64,000 bases of DNA from Terriglobia bacterium. GTDB lineage: Bacteria > Acidobacteriota > Terriglobia > Bryobacterales > Bryobacteraceae. The translations under genes and the position numbers were made by a program. The stretch spans positions 41,356-105,355 of the forward strand of contig JAIQFK010000025.1 in the NCBI GenBank assembly GCA_020073305.1. The letters run 5' to 3'. Below are positions 25,286-34,889 of the stretch, in pieces; the first letter of the stretch is position 1; each line of letters opens with the position of its first letter. A model generated the notes under the pieces. It had not been told where the DNA came from and made no database searches. It worked only from the letters and a program-made list of their open reading frames with translations.

Positions 25286-26740
25286 CTATTCTACGCGCAT
25301 GTCGAAGATTCCGGTTTCCACTTTGCCGGCGCGTTTCACCTGAACGAAAATCCGGTAGGCGCCGGGCTGGGGGAAGCCATAGGGGAAGGAGACCTCGGCC
25401 GGCATTCCCATGGCGTGCATCGCATGCATGGCTTGCATGCCCGCGTCTCCGCCGCCCACCTGGGCCTGAGCGATGGTAAGGGCGGGCATAGGCGCCGAAC
25501 CCGAAGGATGCACGTGTGCGAATACCTGGAAATCGTCGCGCACGAACGCAGCGTGACCGGGCATGCCCATGTAGAGTTCCATATCTCCGGCCGGCGTGCC
25601 GTTTGCGTCTTCCACCCGGAAGCGGAAAAGATCAGCGCGCCGGGTCTTGAGCGGCGTCGATCCCCGCACCCACACCATGCGGTATCCGTCCGCAAGCGGC
25701 GAGACCGTGCGATTGAAATCGGTTAGCCCTACTGGCGCGCCGGCGCCTGCGGCGTCATCCGGACCGGGGGGCGAGCCCGGAGCGATTTGCGGAATTTCAA
25801 TCTCGGTGGTGCCGGTTTCCGGGATGCCGCTCGCGTGCACGATGTCGGCAAAAAGCCGGTACCGTCCCGCGGGCATGGCGGGAAGGTTCATCTGGAATGT
25901 CCCCGGTTCGGTTTGATCCGGATGGAGATGCCAGACGCGATCCATCGAAGGAGCGCTCATCACGTACATATGCATCAGGTGGCCGTGATCGGGAAGCAGG
26001 TCATCGAGCTTGTTAAACCGCAGAATGATGCCCGCATCCTGAAGGTGCAGCACCAGCCGCCCACCGGGTTCCACGGTGGCCGACATCTCAACCGGCTTGT
26101 ATATGTTCCGCGCGTAATTGGTGGCTTCCGAGTTCCACCATTTATTGCTGAGATAGACGGCTCCGCACACCAGGACCAGGGTGACGGCCATTATGATGCC
26201 GGCGCGCCTCCGGTTTTTTGCGGCTGGCTCAACTCCGGGCTCGAGTTGGGCTTCGCGCACACCGGCCCCGACGATGCTCACGATGCCAACTACCAGGAAC
26301 AGCATCAGGCCGAACAACCCCGCACCCAGCCCTTTCTGCATGGTGGACGTGCGCATGGCCAGGGCAGGAACCGGGACCGACATTTCGCCTGCGCCTTGCG
26401 CGCCGTCAACCCGCACGCGCACTTGCCACGAGCCGACCCCCATCATCCAGAGGCTGCCGGTGTAGAATTGCGGATCGTCTTTGGACCGCTGTGCAATGTC
26501 GGGCGTGGGGGCGAACTTGGCTCCGGGCCCTTTTAGCAGCAGCGGAACCACGCGCACGTCGCGGACGTCGCTCGATGTGGTGCGCACCTCGACTTCAGCC
26601 ACGCCGGGAATCACCACCGGCGGCCGGATCGTGACCAGCAGCCGGTAGGGGCCGGCATTGCCCTCGTAAAACACGTCGGGGCTGCCGACGTGCGCGCAGG
26701 CGATCGCCGAAGTGATGAGCAACAGCAGAAGTTGGCGCAA
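25286..26740 (-). CDS. Exported/membrane protein with His/Met-rich domains, function unknown
   Basis: 484 residues. A signal peptide (1-16, ending IACAH) is followed by a beta-sandwich-like domain resembling FixH/YtkA modules (about 20-125), two transmembrane helices (about 138-160 and 180-197) and a long C-terminal part. The latter has recurring His/Met motifs: DHGHLMHMYVM, VWHLHPD, HAAFVRDDFQVFAHVHPSG and GMQAMHAMHAMGM. These look like metal (copper) sites, but that is inference. It follows the eight-or-more-helix membrane protein by 18 bases and probably works with it. Confidence 0.75.
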   Translation of the reverse strand: MRQLLLLLITSAIACAHVGSPDVFYEGNAGPYRLLVTIRPPVVIPGVAEVEVRTTSSDVRDVRVVPLLLKGPGAKFAPTPDIAQRSKDDPQFYTGSLWMMGVGSWQVRVRVDGAQGAGEMSVPVPALAMRTSTMQKGLGAGLFGLMLFLVVGIVSIVGAGVREAQLEPGVEPAAKNRRRAGIIMAVTLVLVCGAVYLSNKWWNSEATNYARNIYKPVEMSATVEPGGRLVLHLQDAGIILRFNKLDDLLPDHGHLMHMYVMSAPSMDRVWHLHPDQTEPGTFQMNLPAMPAGRYRLFADIVHASGIPETGTTEIEIPQIAPGSPPGPDDAAGAGAPVGLTDFNRTVSPLADGYRMVWVRGSTPLKTRRADLFRFRVEDANGTPAGDMELYMGMPGHAAFVRDDFQVFAHVHPSGSAPMPALTIAQAQVGGGDAGMQAMHAMHAMGMPAEVSFPYGFPQPGAYRIFVQVKRAGKVETGIFDMRVE

Positions 26741-26758
26741 TCGAGTGCTCCTATAACC

Positions 26759-27949
26759 TCAGCGGCGGATGCGCCGCATCCAGTTTCCCCATCCAAAACC
26801 CAGGCGCGTGGTCAGCATCGCCAATCCCAGAGCGGCCGCCATTTCCGTCCAGAAGACGGTGCTCGTCTTTTCCACCTGGAAGAACATGTGACGCACATAG
26901 AAATCGTTCGGCCGCAGATTGTAATCGAAGTAAGTCGTGCCGAAAACCCAGTTGCGGCTGGCGGGGCTCATCAGGAAACTGGCGAACGGCCATTGTACGG
27001 CCACCATCAGGCAAAGAAAGACAGCGCCCGAGACCACCGACTGCTGCCACAATTTCCAGTTTGCGGTGCGCGCCCAGAGCCAGTCCAGCGCCAGCGCCGG
27101 CACGATCAGCAGCAGCGGAAATTCCGGCGGGATAAAGTGTGTCACGTTCTGGTATACCGGCCCGAGCTTCGGCATCGCCGGGAACAACGGCAGAATCCAG
27201 ACACAGCCGATGAGGAACAGACTGTACATCCCGATCACGATGCTAGCCGCCCAGCGCCGTCCAGAGGCCCTGGACACGGCGGCCAGAATCCCGGGCACGG
27301 CGATGGCCAGCACGCGATACGGAAACGCGCTGTGCATGTACGGTCGCAGTTCGTACTCGAAGATCAGGATCATGATGCAGACCACGATCATGGCGCTCAC
27401 GTACAGGAACAGCCATTCGAGCTTGGCCCTGGCCTGGTCGGTGACGCGATTCATCTGCCCCAGAATCAGGATGAGGGCGCCCAACTGGACTCCCACCATG
27501 CCCATGATGAGAAGCACGTGCGGAGGGCTGAGAATCTTGACGTCCAGCCCGTAGGCGTTGTGCCACCAGTCATCCAACGGCGCCGAAGTAATCATGGCGA
27601 CCCCGCCCCACGCAGCGATGAACGCACCCAGCGGGCCGCGGAACCCCCAGATCTTCACCGAAGCTTCCCTCAGCGGTGCGTGCGTGCCGAACGTCGTCGA
27701 CAGAATCAGGAAACCGCACGAGACGCCGGCCAGAACGCCACACATGTAAATGGCGATGTGCGCGGGCGTCCAGAAAGTGTCGCGGCCAATGGAGCGGTGC
27801 CAGGAGATATCCCAGTGCGTGCCGACCATGGCCGAAGTAACGGCAATGACTGAACACCAAACGTACCAAGGGATTGCGGCGGTTGTGGCTGCGGCGCGAT
27901 CGACCGGGCGCGCGGACACGGATGCGGGGAACGGCATGCTGCCGGCCAT
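26759..27949 (-). CDS. Polytopic membrane protein, function unknown
   Basis: 396 residues from the ATG at 27949, supported by TTGGAG eight bases upstream; an ATG at 28036 would add 29 residues. About nine or ten hydrophobic helices. Conserved-looking clusters of aromatic and histidine residues lie at helix ends: GTHWDISWHRSIGRDTFWTPAHIAIYM and PLDDWWHNAYGLDVKILSPPH. This pattern recalls heme- or metal-binding membrane proteins, but no family is recognised. It is the first gene of a three-gene minus-strand group with the His/Met-rich protein and the SDR. Confidence 0.75.
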   Translation of the reverse strand: MAGSMPFPASVSARPVDRAAATTAAIPWYVWCSVIAVTSAMVGTHWDISWHRSIGRDTFWTPAHIAIYMCGVLAGVSCGFLILSTTFGTHAPLREASVKIWGFRGPLGAFIAAWGGVAMITSAPLDDWWHNAYGLDVKILSPPHVLLIMGMVGVQLGALILILGQMNRVTDQARAKLEWLFLYVSAMIVVCIMILIFEYELRPYMHSAFPYRVLAIAVPGILAAVSRASGRRWAASIVIGMYSLFLIGCVWILPLFPAMPKLGPVYQNVTHFIPPEFPLLLIVPALALDWLWARTANWKLWQQSVVSGAVFLCLMVAVQWPFASFLMSPASRNWVFGTTYFDYNLRPNDFYVRHMFFQVEKTSTVFWTEMAAALGLAMLTTRLGFGWGNWMRRIRR

Positions 27950-28074
27950 ATCGGTCTCCAATATCTTCAGATTATACGTTAGCGGCACTTTGCCAAGTTC
28001 CGTGGAAACCTGAGAATCCCCCAGCCACTCAAGCACTGTTCTTTACGAATTCAGACTTCTTAAGTCCTTGGACC

Positions 28075-28569
28075 ATGTTGAAAAATCGACGGCAACGTCC
28101 GCGCATCTCGATGTTATGGCTGCTGCTTTCATCGATCTTGAATGCCCTGGTGACCCCCTCACTGGCCGGCAACCTGGGTGACCAGGTCCAGTACGTGGGT
28201 GGCACCATCTCCGTTCTTTCCAACAAAACCGAGGGCTTTGTCGACACGCGCCAGGACGACGTCTTCCTTTTTCAGACCAAGAAAATCACCGTACAAATCC
28301 CTTACGACAAGATCAACGAACTCGAGTACGGGCAGCGCGTCGGCCGCCGTTATGCCGAAGCCATCCTGATCTCACCCGTGTTTTTACTCAGTAAGACACG
28401 GAAGCATTTCCTGACGGTTGGATTTATCGACGATCAAGGCCGCCAGCAGGCCATGGTGTTTCAGGTTGGCAAAAACGAAGTGCGTTCCATGCTGGTGGTT
28501 CTCGAAGCCAGGTCGGGCCGCAGGGTCGAGTATCAGGACGATGACGCCCGCCGCTCGGGAAAGGGTTGA
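28075..28569 (+). CDS. Hypothetical exported protein
   Basis: 164 residues from ATG 28075. The N-terminus (LKNRRQRPRISMLWLLLSSILNALVTPSLAG) is a long basic signal peptide; a start at 28111 would shorten it. The mature part is compact and beta-rich, with KKITVQIPYDKINELEYGQRVGRR and KKHFLTVGF-like strands, similar in look to PH-like or YcxB-type modules. No family is recognised with certainty. It is followed after two bases by another small exported protein and is divergent from the membrane protein at 27949. Confidence 0.7.
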   Translation: MLKNRRQRPRISMLWLLLSSILNALVTPSLAGNLGDQVQYVGGTISVLSNKTEGFVDTRQDDVFLFQTKKITVQIPYDKINELEYGQRVGRRYAEAILISPVFLLSKTRKHFLTVGFIDDQGRQQAMVFQVGKNEVRSMLVVLEARSGRRVEYQDDDARRSGKG

Positions 28570-28571
28570 GC

Positions 28572-29219
28572 ATGTTACTGCCATTGCTGCTGATGGCCGC
28601 CGCGGGGGTAGAACAGCCGGAAGCCAAGCCGGCGCCCGCGCCTGCGCCGGTCGAAGAGGAAGGGCTGGGGCAACTACTGACGGTGCGGCGTGTGTACATC
28701 GATCGCCTTTCCGGCGGTGAGACCGCTCTGCAGATGCGCGATATGATCGCGGCCAGCCTCCAGAACGCCAGACTGTTCATGATCACGGAAAACCCGGATC
28801 GTGCCGACGCCATCCTGCGGGGTTCGGCAGAGGACCTCGTATTTACCGACGTGCACTCCTCAAGCGACAGCATCCACGCGGATGCGCACTACGGCTTCAG
28901 CAACGGTGACTCAACCTACAACAACAGCAGTAGCAGCGGTTTGGGGGGGATGGCGGGCCATTCCGGCAGCTCGCAGCGCGATCAGCGCAGCCAGAACGGG
29001 GGCATGAGCGTGGGCGACAGCGAGTCCACTCACAGCGTGGAGCGAAAGCACGAGGCCGTGGCCGCCGTTCGCCTGGTGAATAAAGACGGCGACATCATCT
29101 GGTCAACCACGCAGGAAAGCCTGGGCGGAAAATTCCGCGGCTCCAGCGCCGACGTCGCCGACAAGATCACCAGGAAGCTGCTTGAAGATTACGAGCGCGC
29201 CCGTAAGTTGAAGAAGTAA
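28572..29219 (+). CDS. Hypothetical exported protein with low-complexity Ser/Gly region
   Basis: 215 residues from ATG 28572; a TTG at 28566 overlaps the previous stop. The signal peptide is short (MLLPLLLMAAAGVE) and is followed by a PAPAPAP stretch. Residues about 38-90 (VRRVYIDRLSGGETALQMRDMIAASLQNARLF) and the end (AAVRLVNKDGDIIWSTTQESLGGKF) look like the CsgG/FlgT-type fold of outer-membrane-associated proteins, split by a serine-, glycine- and asparagine-rich insert (about 95-155). Function unknown; probably periplasmic. Coupled to the gene before it. Confidence 0.7.
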   Translation: MLLPLLLMAAAGVEQPEAKPAPAPAPVEEEGLGQLLTVRRVYIDRLSGGETALQMRDMIAASLQNARLFMITENPDRADAILRGSAEDLVFTDVHSSSDSIHADAHYGFSNGDSTYNNSSSSGLGGMAGHSGSSQRDQRSQNGGMSVGDSESTHSVERKHEAVAAVRLVNKDGDIIWSTTQESLGGKFRGSSADVADKITRKLLEDYERARKLKK

Positions 29220-29273
29220 ATTCCCGCCTGCCCATTTGCCGGGAGCCGTGCAAAGATGCCAAGCTGTTAGTAA

Positions 29274-32200
29274 ATGTTTGAGGCCCGCCAGCAGGCTCCG
29301 GCAGACGTACTCTCCGGTTTCGATCCCCTCATCGTCGAATGGTTTAGCAGGCGCTTTCTGGCGCCTACCGAGCCGCAAGTCCTCGGCTGGCCCGAGATTC
29401 GCGCGGGCAACGATGTCCTGATCTCGGCGCCCACCGGCTCCGGCAAGACGCTCGCGGCGTTTTTGATCTGCCTGGACGGCCTGGTGCGCCTGGCGCGCAG
29501 CGAATCGCTCGCGGATCAGACCGCCGTGGTCTATGTATCGCCGCTCAAGGCGCTCAGCAACGATATTCGCAAGAACCTGGAAACGCCGCTGGCCGAAATC
29601 GCCGGGATCGCTGCTGAAAGAGGAATCCGCCTCGCCCGCATCCGCACCGCCGTGCGCACCGGCGATACGCCTATGTGGGAGCGGCAGCAGATGGGCAAGC
29701 AGCCGCCGCACATCCTGGTGACTACGCCGGAATCGCTGTACATCTTGCTTACCGCCGAAGGGTCGCGGCGCATGCTGCGCACCACGCACGCCGTTATCGT
29801 GGATGAGATCCATGCCATTGCGGACGACAAGCGCGGCTCACACCTGGCGTTGTCGCTCGCGCGGCTGGATGCACTGGTTGAAGGCCCCAAGCCGCAGCGC
29901 ATCGGGCTGTCGGCAACCGTCAAGCCCATCGAAGAAGTCGCACGCTTCTTGAGCGAGCGCGCGCGCATCATCCACATCGGCCATCGCCGCGCCATGGAAC
30001 TGGCAGTCGAAGTTCCGAAGGATGAGCTGAGCGCCGTCACCACCCACGAGATGTGGGCCGAGATCTACGATCGGGTCGCCGAGCTGATCCGCGCTAACCG
30101 CACGACGCTCGTATTCGTGAATACGCGACGCCTCGCCGAGCGCGTGTCGCATGCGCTTTCCGAACGGCTGGGCGCGGATGCCGTGTTGCCGCACCACGGC
30201 AGTCTATCCCGCGCGCTGCGATTTGACGCGGAATCGCGGCTGAAGAACGGCGAGCTGCGCGCTGTAGTAGCGACGGCCTCGCTCGAGCTGGGCATCGATA
30301 TCGGCACCGTCGACCTGGTTTGCCAGATCGGATCGCCTCGCTCCATCGCCGTAGCGCTGCAGCGCATTGGGCGTTCGGGCCACTGGGTGGGCGCGATGCC
30401 CAAAGGCCGCATCTTTGCGACGACACGCGACGAACTGGTCGAGTGCGCCGCGCTCGTGCGGGCCATTCGGGCGGGCGAGCTCGACCGCATGGAGGTTCCA
30501 CACGGAGCGCTCGATATCCTCGCTCAGCAGCTTGTGGCGGCGGCCGCGACTCAGGACTGGCGCGAAGAGGACTTGTTCGCCCTCATGCGCAGCACCGACT
30601 CGTACCGGGATCTCACGCGCAGCGACTTCGATGCGGTGGTTGCGATGCTGGCAGACGGCATCGCGACGCAGCGCGGACGCAGCGGGACGTTTCTGCATCG
30701 CGACCAGATCAATGGCCGTGTACGAGGACGGCGCGGCGCACGGCTGGCTGCCATCACATCCGGTGGAGCCATCCCGGAAACCGCGAACTATCTGGTGGTC
30801 GCCGAGCCCGAAGGGAAGACGGTGGGGACGGTTGACGAAGATTTCGCCGTCGAGAGTCTCGCGGGTGACGTTTTCCTGCTGGGCACCACTTCCTGGCGCA
30901 TCCGCCGTATAGAATCGGGACGCGTCCGCGTGGAGGATGCGCACGGTGCGGCGCCATCCATTCCTTTCTGGCGTGGAGAAGCGCCCGGGCGCACCGCCGA
31001 GCTTTCACGAGAAGTTTCCCGGCTAAGGGAAGAGATAACCGCGCGCCCGCGCGCCGATGCCATCGATTTTCTGATGCGCGAGTGCGCTTTGGACCGCCGT
31101 GCCGCGGAGCAGGCGTTTGACTATGTCATCGCCGGCAAGGCCACGCTGGGCGCAATACCCACCCACACGACGGTCATTGCCGAGCGCTTTTTCGACGAGG
31201 CCGGAGGCATGCAACTGGTGCTGCACGCACCCTTCGGCGCTCGCATCAACCGCGCCTGGGGCCTGGCTCTGCGCAAACGCTTCTGCCGCTCGTTCAATTT
31301 CGAGCTGCAGGCGGCTGCCACCGACAACGGCATCGTGATTTCGCTGAGCGAGCAGCATTCGTTCCCACTCGAGATCATTTTCGGATTTCTGAAATCCGCA
31401 ACCGTCGAAGACGTGCTCACGCAAGCCTTGCTGCCTGCCCCCATGTTCACGGCGCGCTGGCGCTGGAATGTCACCCGCGCCCTGGCCGTACTTCGCTTCC
31501 GCGGCGGCAGCAAGATTCCGGCTCCCATCCAGCGCATGCGCTCCGACGACCTGTTGGCCGCGGTGTTTCCCGATCAGGCTGCGTGCGCCGAGAACCTGAC
31601 GGGCGAGATCCGCATTCCCGATCATCCGCTGGTGAACGAGACGATTTCGAATTGCCTGCACGAAGCCATGGATCTCGACGGCCTCAAGCAGGTGCTGGAT
31701 GGCATCGCGAGTGGCGCCATCCGCACCGTGGCCGTCGAAACACCCGAGGCGTCGCCTTTTTCTCACGAAATCCTGAACGCCAATCCGTACGCCTATCTGG
31801 ACGACGCTCCGCTTGAGGAACGCCGTGCCCGCGCAGTCCAGATGCGCCGCACGTTGCCGGACCTGGCCGAGGGAATGGGCGCACTAGATGCGGCCGCCAT
31901 CGAACAGGTAGCCGCGGAGTCGTGGCCGGCAGTGCGCGACGCCGACGAGCTGCATGACGCGCTGTTGACGCTCATCGCGCTGCCCGCGGTCGCGGAGTGG
32001 CAGCCGTGGTTCGACGAGCTCATGGCGTCACGCCGGGCGATCACTCTTGGCGACGGAAGCGCGCTTCTCTGGGCCGCGGCCGAGCGCGCTGCCATGGCGG
32101 AGGCCGCGCATTTCGGCGCTGGCGATGAACAGCAAACCGCCGTCACCGAGATGCTGCGCGGCTGGCTCGAATCCACCGGGCCGATGACGGCTCAGGCCCT

Positions 32201-33404
32201 CGCCGATCGCCTGATCCTCCGCCGCGAACTGGTGGATGCCGGCCTTGCGCGCCTGGAAGCCGAGGGCCAGATCCTGCGGGGACGTTTCAGCCCGGGCGGC
32301 GCGGCGGGCGAGATCGAGTGGGCGAACCGCCGCGTGCTGGCGCGCATCCACCGCCTCACCATGGGCCGCCTCCGCCGCGAAATCGAGCCCGTCTCGACCG
32401 CCGATTTCGTCCGCTTTCTTTTCCGTTGGCAGCATCTGGCGCCCGGCAGCCAGTTGCACGGCCTGGATGGCGCGTTGCACATTATTCGCCAGCTTCAGGG
32501 ATACGAAATCTCCGCGGCAGCCTGGGAATCGGAGATCCTGGCACGCCGCATCGCGCGATACTCGCCCGACCTGCTCGATCAGCTTTGCCTTTCGGGCGAA
32601 GTGATGTGGGGCCGGCTTTCGCCGCACCCCGCTTTCGACCGGGAGGACCCCGGCCGCGTGCGCCCCACACGCTCTGCGCCCATCGCGATTCTTCTTCGCG
32701 AAGACGCCGGGTGGCTGCTCGCCGCGGATCGCACCGAGGTTGAAGAATCGCTTTCCCACCCCGCGCGGGAAGTCCTGAATGCCCTGAGGCGGCAAGGCGC
32801 TTCCTTCTTTGCGGAATTGACGCGCGCCACCGGAAGGCTATCGAGCGAAGTCGAAGATGCGCTCTGGGAGCTGGTGGCGGCGGGCCTGGTCACCGCCGAT
32901 GGATTTGAGAATCTGCGCTCGCTGATCGACCCCAAGCGCCGGCGCGGCGAAGGCAAGGGACGCAGCGCACGGCCACGGCACGCCGCCGGACGATGGGCAT
33001 TGCTGCCCGTCTCAGGCGCGCAGGCCGCCGCATCGAACGAGGCGTTCGCCAATCAACTGCTGCTGCGCTGGGGCGTGGTATTCCGCGACCTGCTGGCGCG
33101 AGAGACGCTCTCGCCGGCCTGGCGCGATCTCCTGGTCGTGCTCCGCCGCCTGGAGGCGCGCGGCGAGATTCGCGGCGGCCGCTTCGTTGCCGGGCTGGTT
33201 GGCGAACAGTTTGCCCGCCCCGAGGCCATCGATCTGCTGCGTGCCGTCCGGCGTTCGCAAGAGCGCCCGGAAAATGTCGCTGTGTCCACAGCCGATCCGC
33301 TCAACCTCGCCGGTATCATTCTTCCGGGGCCGCGCGTCAGCGCGCTGGCCGGCGGCACCGTGGAACTGGTCGGCGCACTGGAACTCACCGCCCTAGGGCG
33401 CTGA
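29274..33404 (+). CDS. lhr: Lhr-type large ATP-dependent helicase
   Basis: 1376 residues, full-length Lhr (superfamily 2). Walker A APTGSGKT is at 52-59, the DEIH box in IVDEIHAIADDKRGSHLAL near 178, SAT motif III in IGLSATVKP near 210, and motif VI in ALQRIGRSGHW near 363. After the Lhr-core (about 870 residues) comes the long C-terminal region with winged-helix units typical of bacterial Lhr. It unwinds RNA:DNA hybrids and Holliday-like structures in repair. No metallophosphoesterase gene, a common neighbour elsewhere, is adjacent. Confidence 0.95.
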   Translation: MFEARQQAPADVLSGFDPLIVEWFSRRFLAPTEPQVLGWPEIRAGNDVLISAPTGSGKTLAAFLICLDGLVRLARSESLADQTAVVYVSPLKALSNDIRKNLETPLAEIAGIAAERGIRLARIRTAVRTGDTPMWERQQMGKQPPHILVTTPESLYILLTAEGSRRMLRTTHAVIVDEIHAIADDKRGSHLALSLARLDALVEGPKPQRIGLSATVKPIEEVARFLSERARIIHIGHRRAMELAVEVPKDELSAVTTHEMWAEIYDRVAELIRANRTTLVFVNTRRLAERVSHALSERLGADAVLPHHGSLSRALRFDAESRLKNGELRAVVATASLELGIDIGTVDLVCQIGSPRSIAVALQRIGRSGHWVGAMPKGRIFATTRDELVECAALVRAIRAGELDRMEVPHGALDILAQQLVAAAATQDWREEDLFALMRSTDSYRDLTRSDFDAVVAMLADGIATQRGRSGTFLHRDQINGRVRGRRGARLAAITSGGAIPETANYLVVAEPEGKTVGTVDEDFAVESLAGDVFLLGTTSWRIRRIESGRVRVEDAHGAAPSIPFWRGEAPGRTAELSREVSRLREEITARPRADAIDFLMRECALDRRAAEQAFDYVIAGKATLGAIPTHTTVIAERFFDEAGGMQLVLHAPFGARINRAWGLALRKRFCRSFNFELQAAATDNGIVISLSEQHSFPLEIIFGFLKSATVEDVLTQALLPAPMFTARWRWNVTRALAVLRFRGGSKIPAPIQRMRSDDLLAAVFPDQAACAENLTGEIRIPDHPLVNETISNCLHEAMDLDGLKQVLDGIASGAIRTVAVETPEASPFSHEILNANPYAYLDDAPLEERRARAVQMRRTLPDLAEGMGALDAAAIEQVAAESWPAVRDADELHDALLTLIALPAVAEWQPWFDELMASRRAITLGDGSALLWAAAERAAMAEAAHFGAGDEQQTAVTEMLRGWLESTGPMTAQALADRLILRRELVDAGLARLEAEGQILRGRFSPGGAAGEIEWANRRVLARIHRLTMGRLRREIEPVSTADFVRFLFRWQHLAPGSQLHGLDGALHIIRQLQGYEISAAAWESEILARRIARYSPDLLDQLCLSGEVMWGRLSPHPAFDREDPGRVRPTRSAPIAILLREDAGWLLAADRTEVEESLSHPAREVLNALRRQGASFFAELTRATGRLSSEVEDALWELVAAGLVTADGFENLRSLIDPKRRRGEGKGRSARPRHAAGRWALLPVSGAQAAASNEAFANQLLLRWGVVFRDLLARETLSPAWRDLLVVLRRLEARGEIRGGRFVAGLVGEQFARPEAIDLLRAVRRSQERPENVAVSTADPLNLAGIILPGPRVSALAGGTVELVGALELTALGR

Positions 33405-33423
33405 GTCGTATAATCAACGCTCC

Positions 33424-34782
33424 ATGCGTACCCTTCTGATGATTCTCCTGGCCTCTTTTCCGCTGGCTGCTACCGACTTCAAGGCCGGCGTTGGCCGCGT
33501 CATCATCACGCCCGACAAACCCATCTACATGTCGGGCTACGGTAACCGGAATCACGCATCCGAGGGCATCATCCATGATCTGTGGGCCAAAGCGCTGGCC
33601 ATCGAAGACCGAAAGGGCGCGCGAGTAGTCATCGTCACCACGGATCTCATCGGGTTGCCGCGCGGTATCGCGGATGTTGTGGCGGCGCGCGTCCAGCAGC
33701 AGTACGGCATCGACCGCTCGCATCTCGTCCTCACCTCGTCGCATACGCATACGGGCCCGCTCATTCGCGGCAACCTCGAGGTGATGTTCGAATTGAGCCC
33801 GGCCGAAAGCCAGGTGGTTTCGGAGTATGCCGCCAGGCTCACGGAAAACCTGGTCGCGGTGATTGGCGCCGCCCTCCAGGATCTCGGGCCGGCCGCTCTC
33901 TGGTTCGGAAACGGCCGTGCGGCCTTCGCCATCAACCGCCGAGAGCCCACGCCGAACGGCGTGAAGATCGGCGAGAATCCCAACGGACCCACCGATCCCG
34001 ACGTGCCCGTGCTGAAGGTGACCGCGACCGATGGCAAGCTCCGCGCCGTTGTCTTCGGCTACGCCTGCCACAACACCACGCTCACCGGCGAGTTTTACAG
34101 AATCAGCGGTGATTACGCCGGGTTCGCGCAACTTGCGGTGGAGAAGGCAAACCCCGGAGCCACCGCCATGTTCCTCATGCTCTCTGGCGCCGATCAGAAT
34201 CCACGCCCGCGCAGCACGCTCGAATTGGCAGAGCAGCATGGAGCCGAGCTGTGTTCCGAAATCAACCGGGTGCTAGGCGAAAAGCTCCAAAGCGTCCGCG
34301 GCCCGGTGCGCGCCGCGTTTCAAATTGTCCAGCTCGGATTCGCGCCGCAATCCCGCGAGACTTTTGAATCGCGCTTGCAAGATTCCAATGTCCACCGCGT
34401 GCGCCACGCCAAAGCTATGCTCAAGCTATCCGACGAACGCAGCCCCATCCTCAGCCACTATCCTTATCCGGTGCAGGCGGTCCAATTTGGCAAAGATCTG
34501 ACCCTGATTGCCCTGGGCGGGGAAGTCGTCGTTGATTACGCGCTTCGCATCAAGCGCGAGTTCGGCAGCAAGGGCATCATTGTCGCCGGGTATTCGAACG
34601 ACGTGATGTCCTACATCCCCTCCCTGCGCGTGCTCAAAGAAGGCGGCTACGAAGCCGACCAAAGCATGATCTATTACGGCCTGCCGGGACCCTATGACGA
34701 GCAGGTGGAAGAGCACATTATGACTACGGTCAATCAGGTCCTGAAGCGCGTTGGACGGCAGCCGCGGAGCGGCGTGCAATAG
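33424..34782 (+). CDS. Secreted neutral/alkaline ceramidase N-terminal domain-like hydrolase
   Basis: 452 residues with a signal peptide (RTLLMILLASFPLAATD). It then opens with FKAGVGRVIITPDKPIYMSGYGNR, the usual N-terminus of this family. The metal and active-site-like regions are VVIVTTDLIGLP, LTSSHTHTGPLI (zinc-site histidines) and VFGYACHNTTLTG. It lacks the full-length C-terminal Ig-like domain of classical ceramidases, so it may hydrolyse another amide or ester. Probably periplasmic. A TATAAT at 33409-33414 just before the ATG could be a -10 element, without a clear -35. Confidence 0.85.
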   Translation: MRTLLMILLASFPLAATDFKAGVGRVIITPDKPIYMSGYGNRNHASEGIIHDLWAKALAIEDRKGARVVIVTTDLIGLPRGIADVVAARVQQQYGIDRSHLVLTSSHTHTGPLIRGNLEVMFELSPAESQVVSEYAARLTENLVAVIGAALQDLGPAALWFGNGRAAFAINRREPTPNGVKIGENPNGPTDPDVPVLKVTATDGKLRAVVFGYACHNTTLTGEFYRISGDYAGFAQLAVEKANPGATAMFLMLSGADQNPRPRSTLELAEQHGAELCSEINRVLGEKLQSVRGPVRAAFQIVQLGFAPQSRETFESRLQDSNVHRVRHAKAMLKLSDERSPILSHYPYPVQAVQFGKDLTLIALGGEVVVDYALRIKREFGSKGIIVAGYSNDVMSYIPSLRVLKEGGYEADQSMIYYGLPGPYDEQVEEHIMTTVNQVLKRVGRQPRSGVQ

Positions 34783-34889
34783 AATATGAAGATGGACGCG
34801 ACCACGCTGGTTTCGCCGAGAGCGCGGGCATAGAAGTGCCCCTTGCCGCCATTTTCGAATAATCCAGCCGCTCGCAGTAGACTGAAGGC

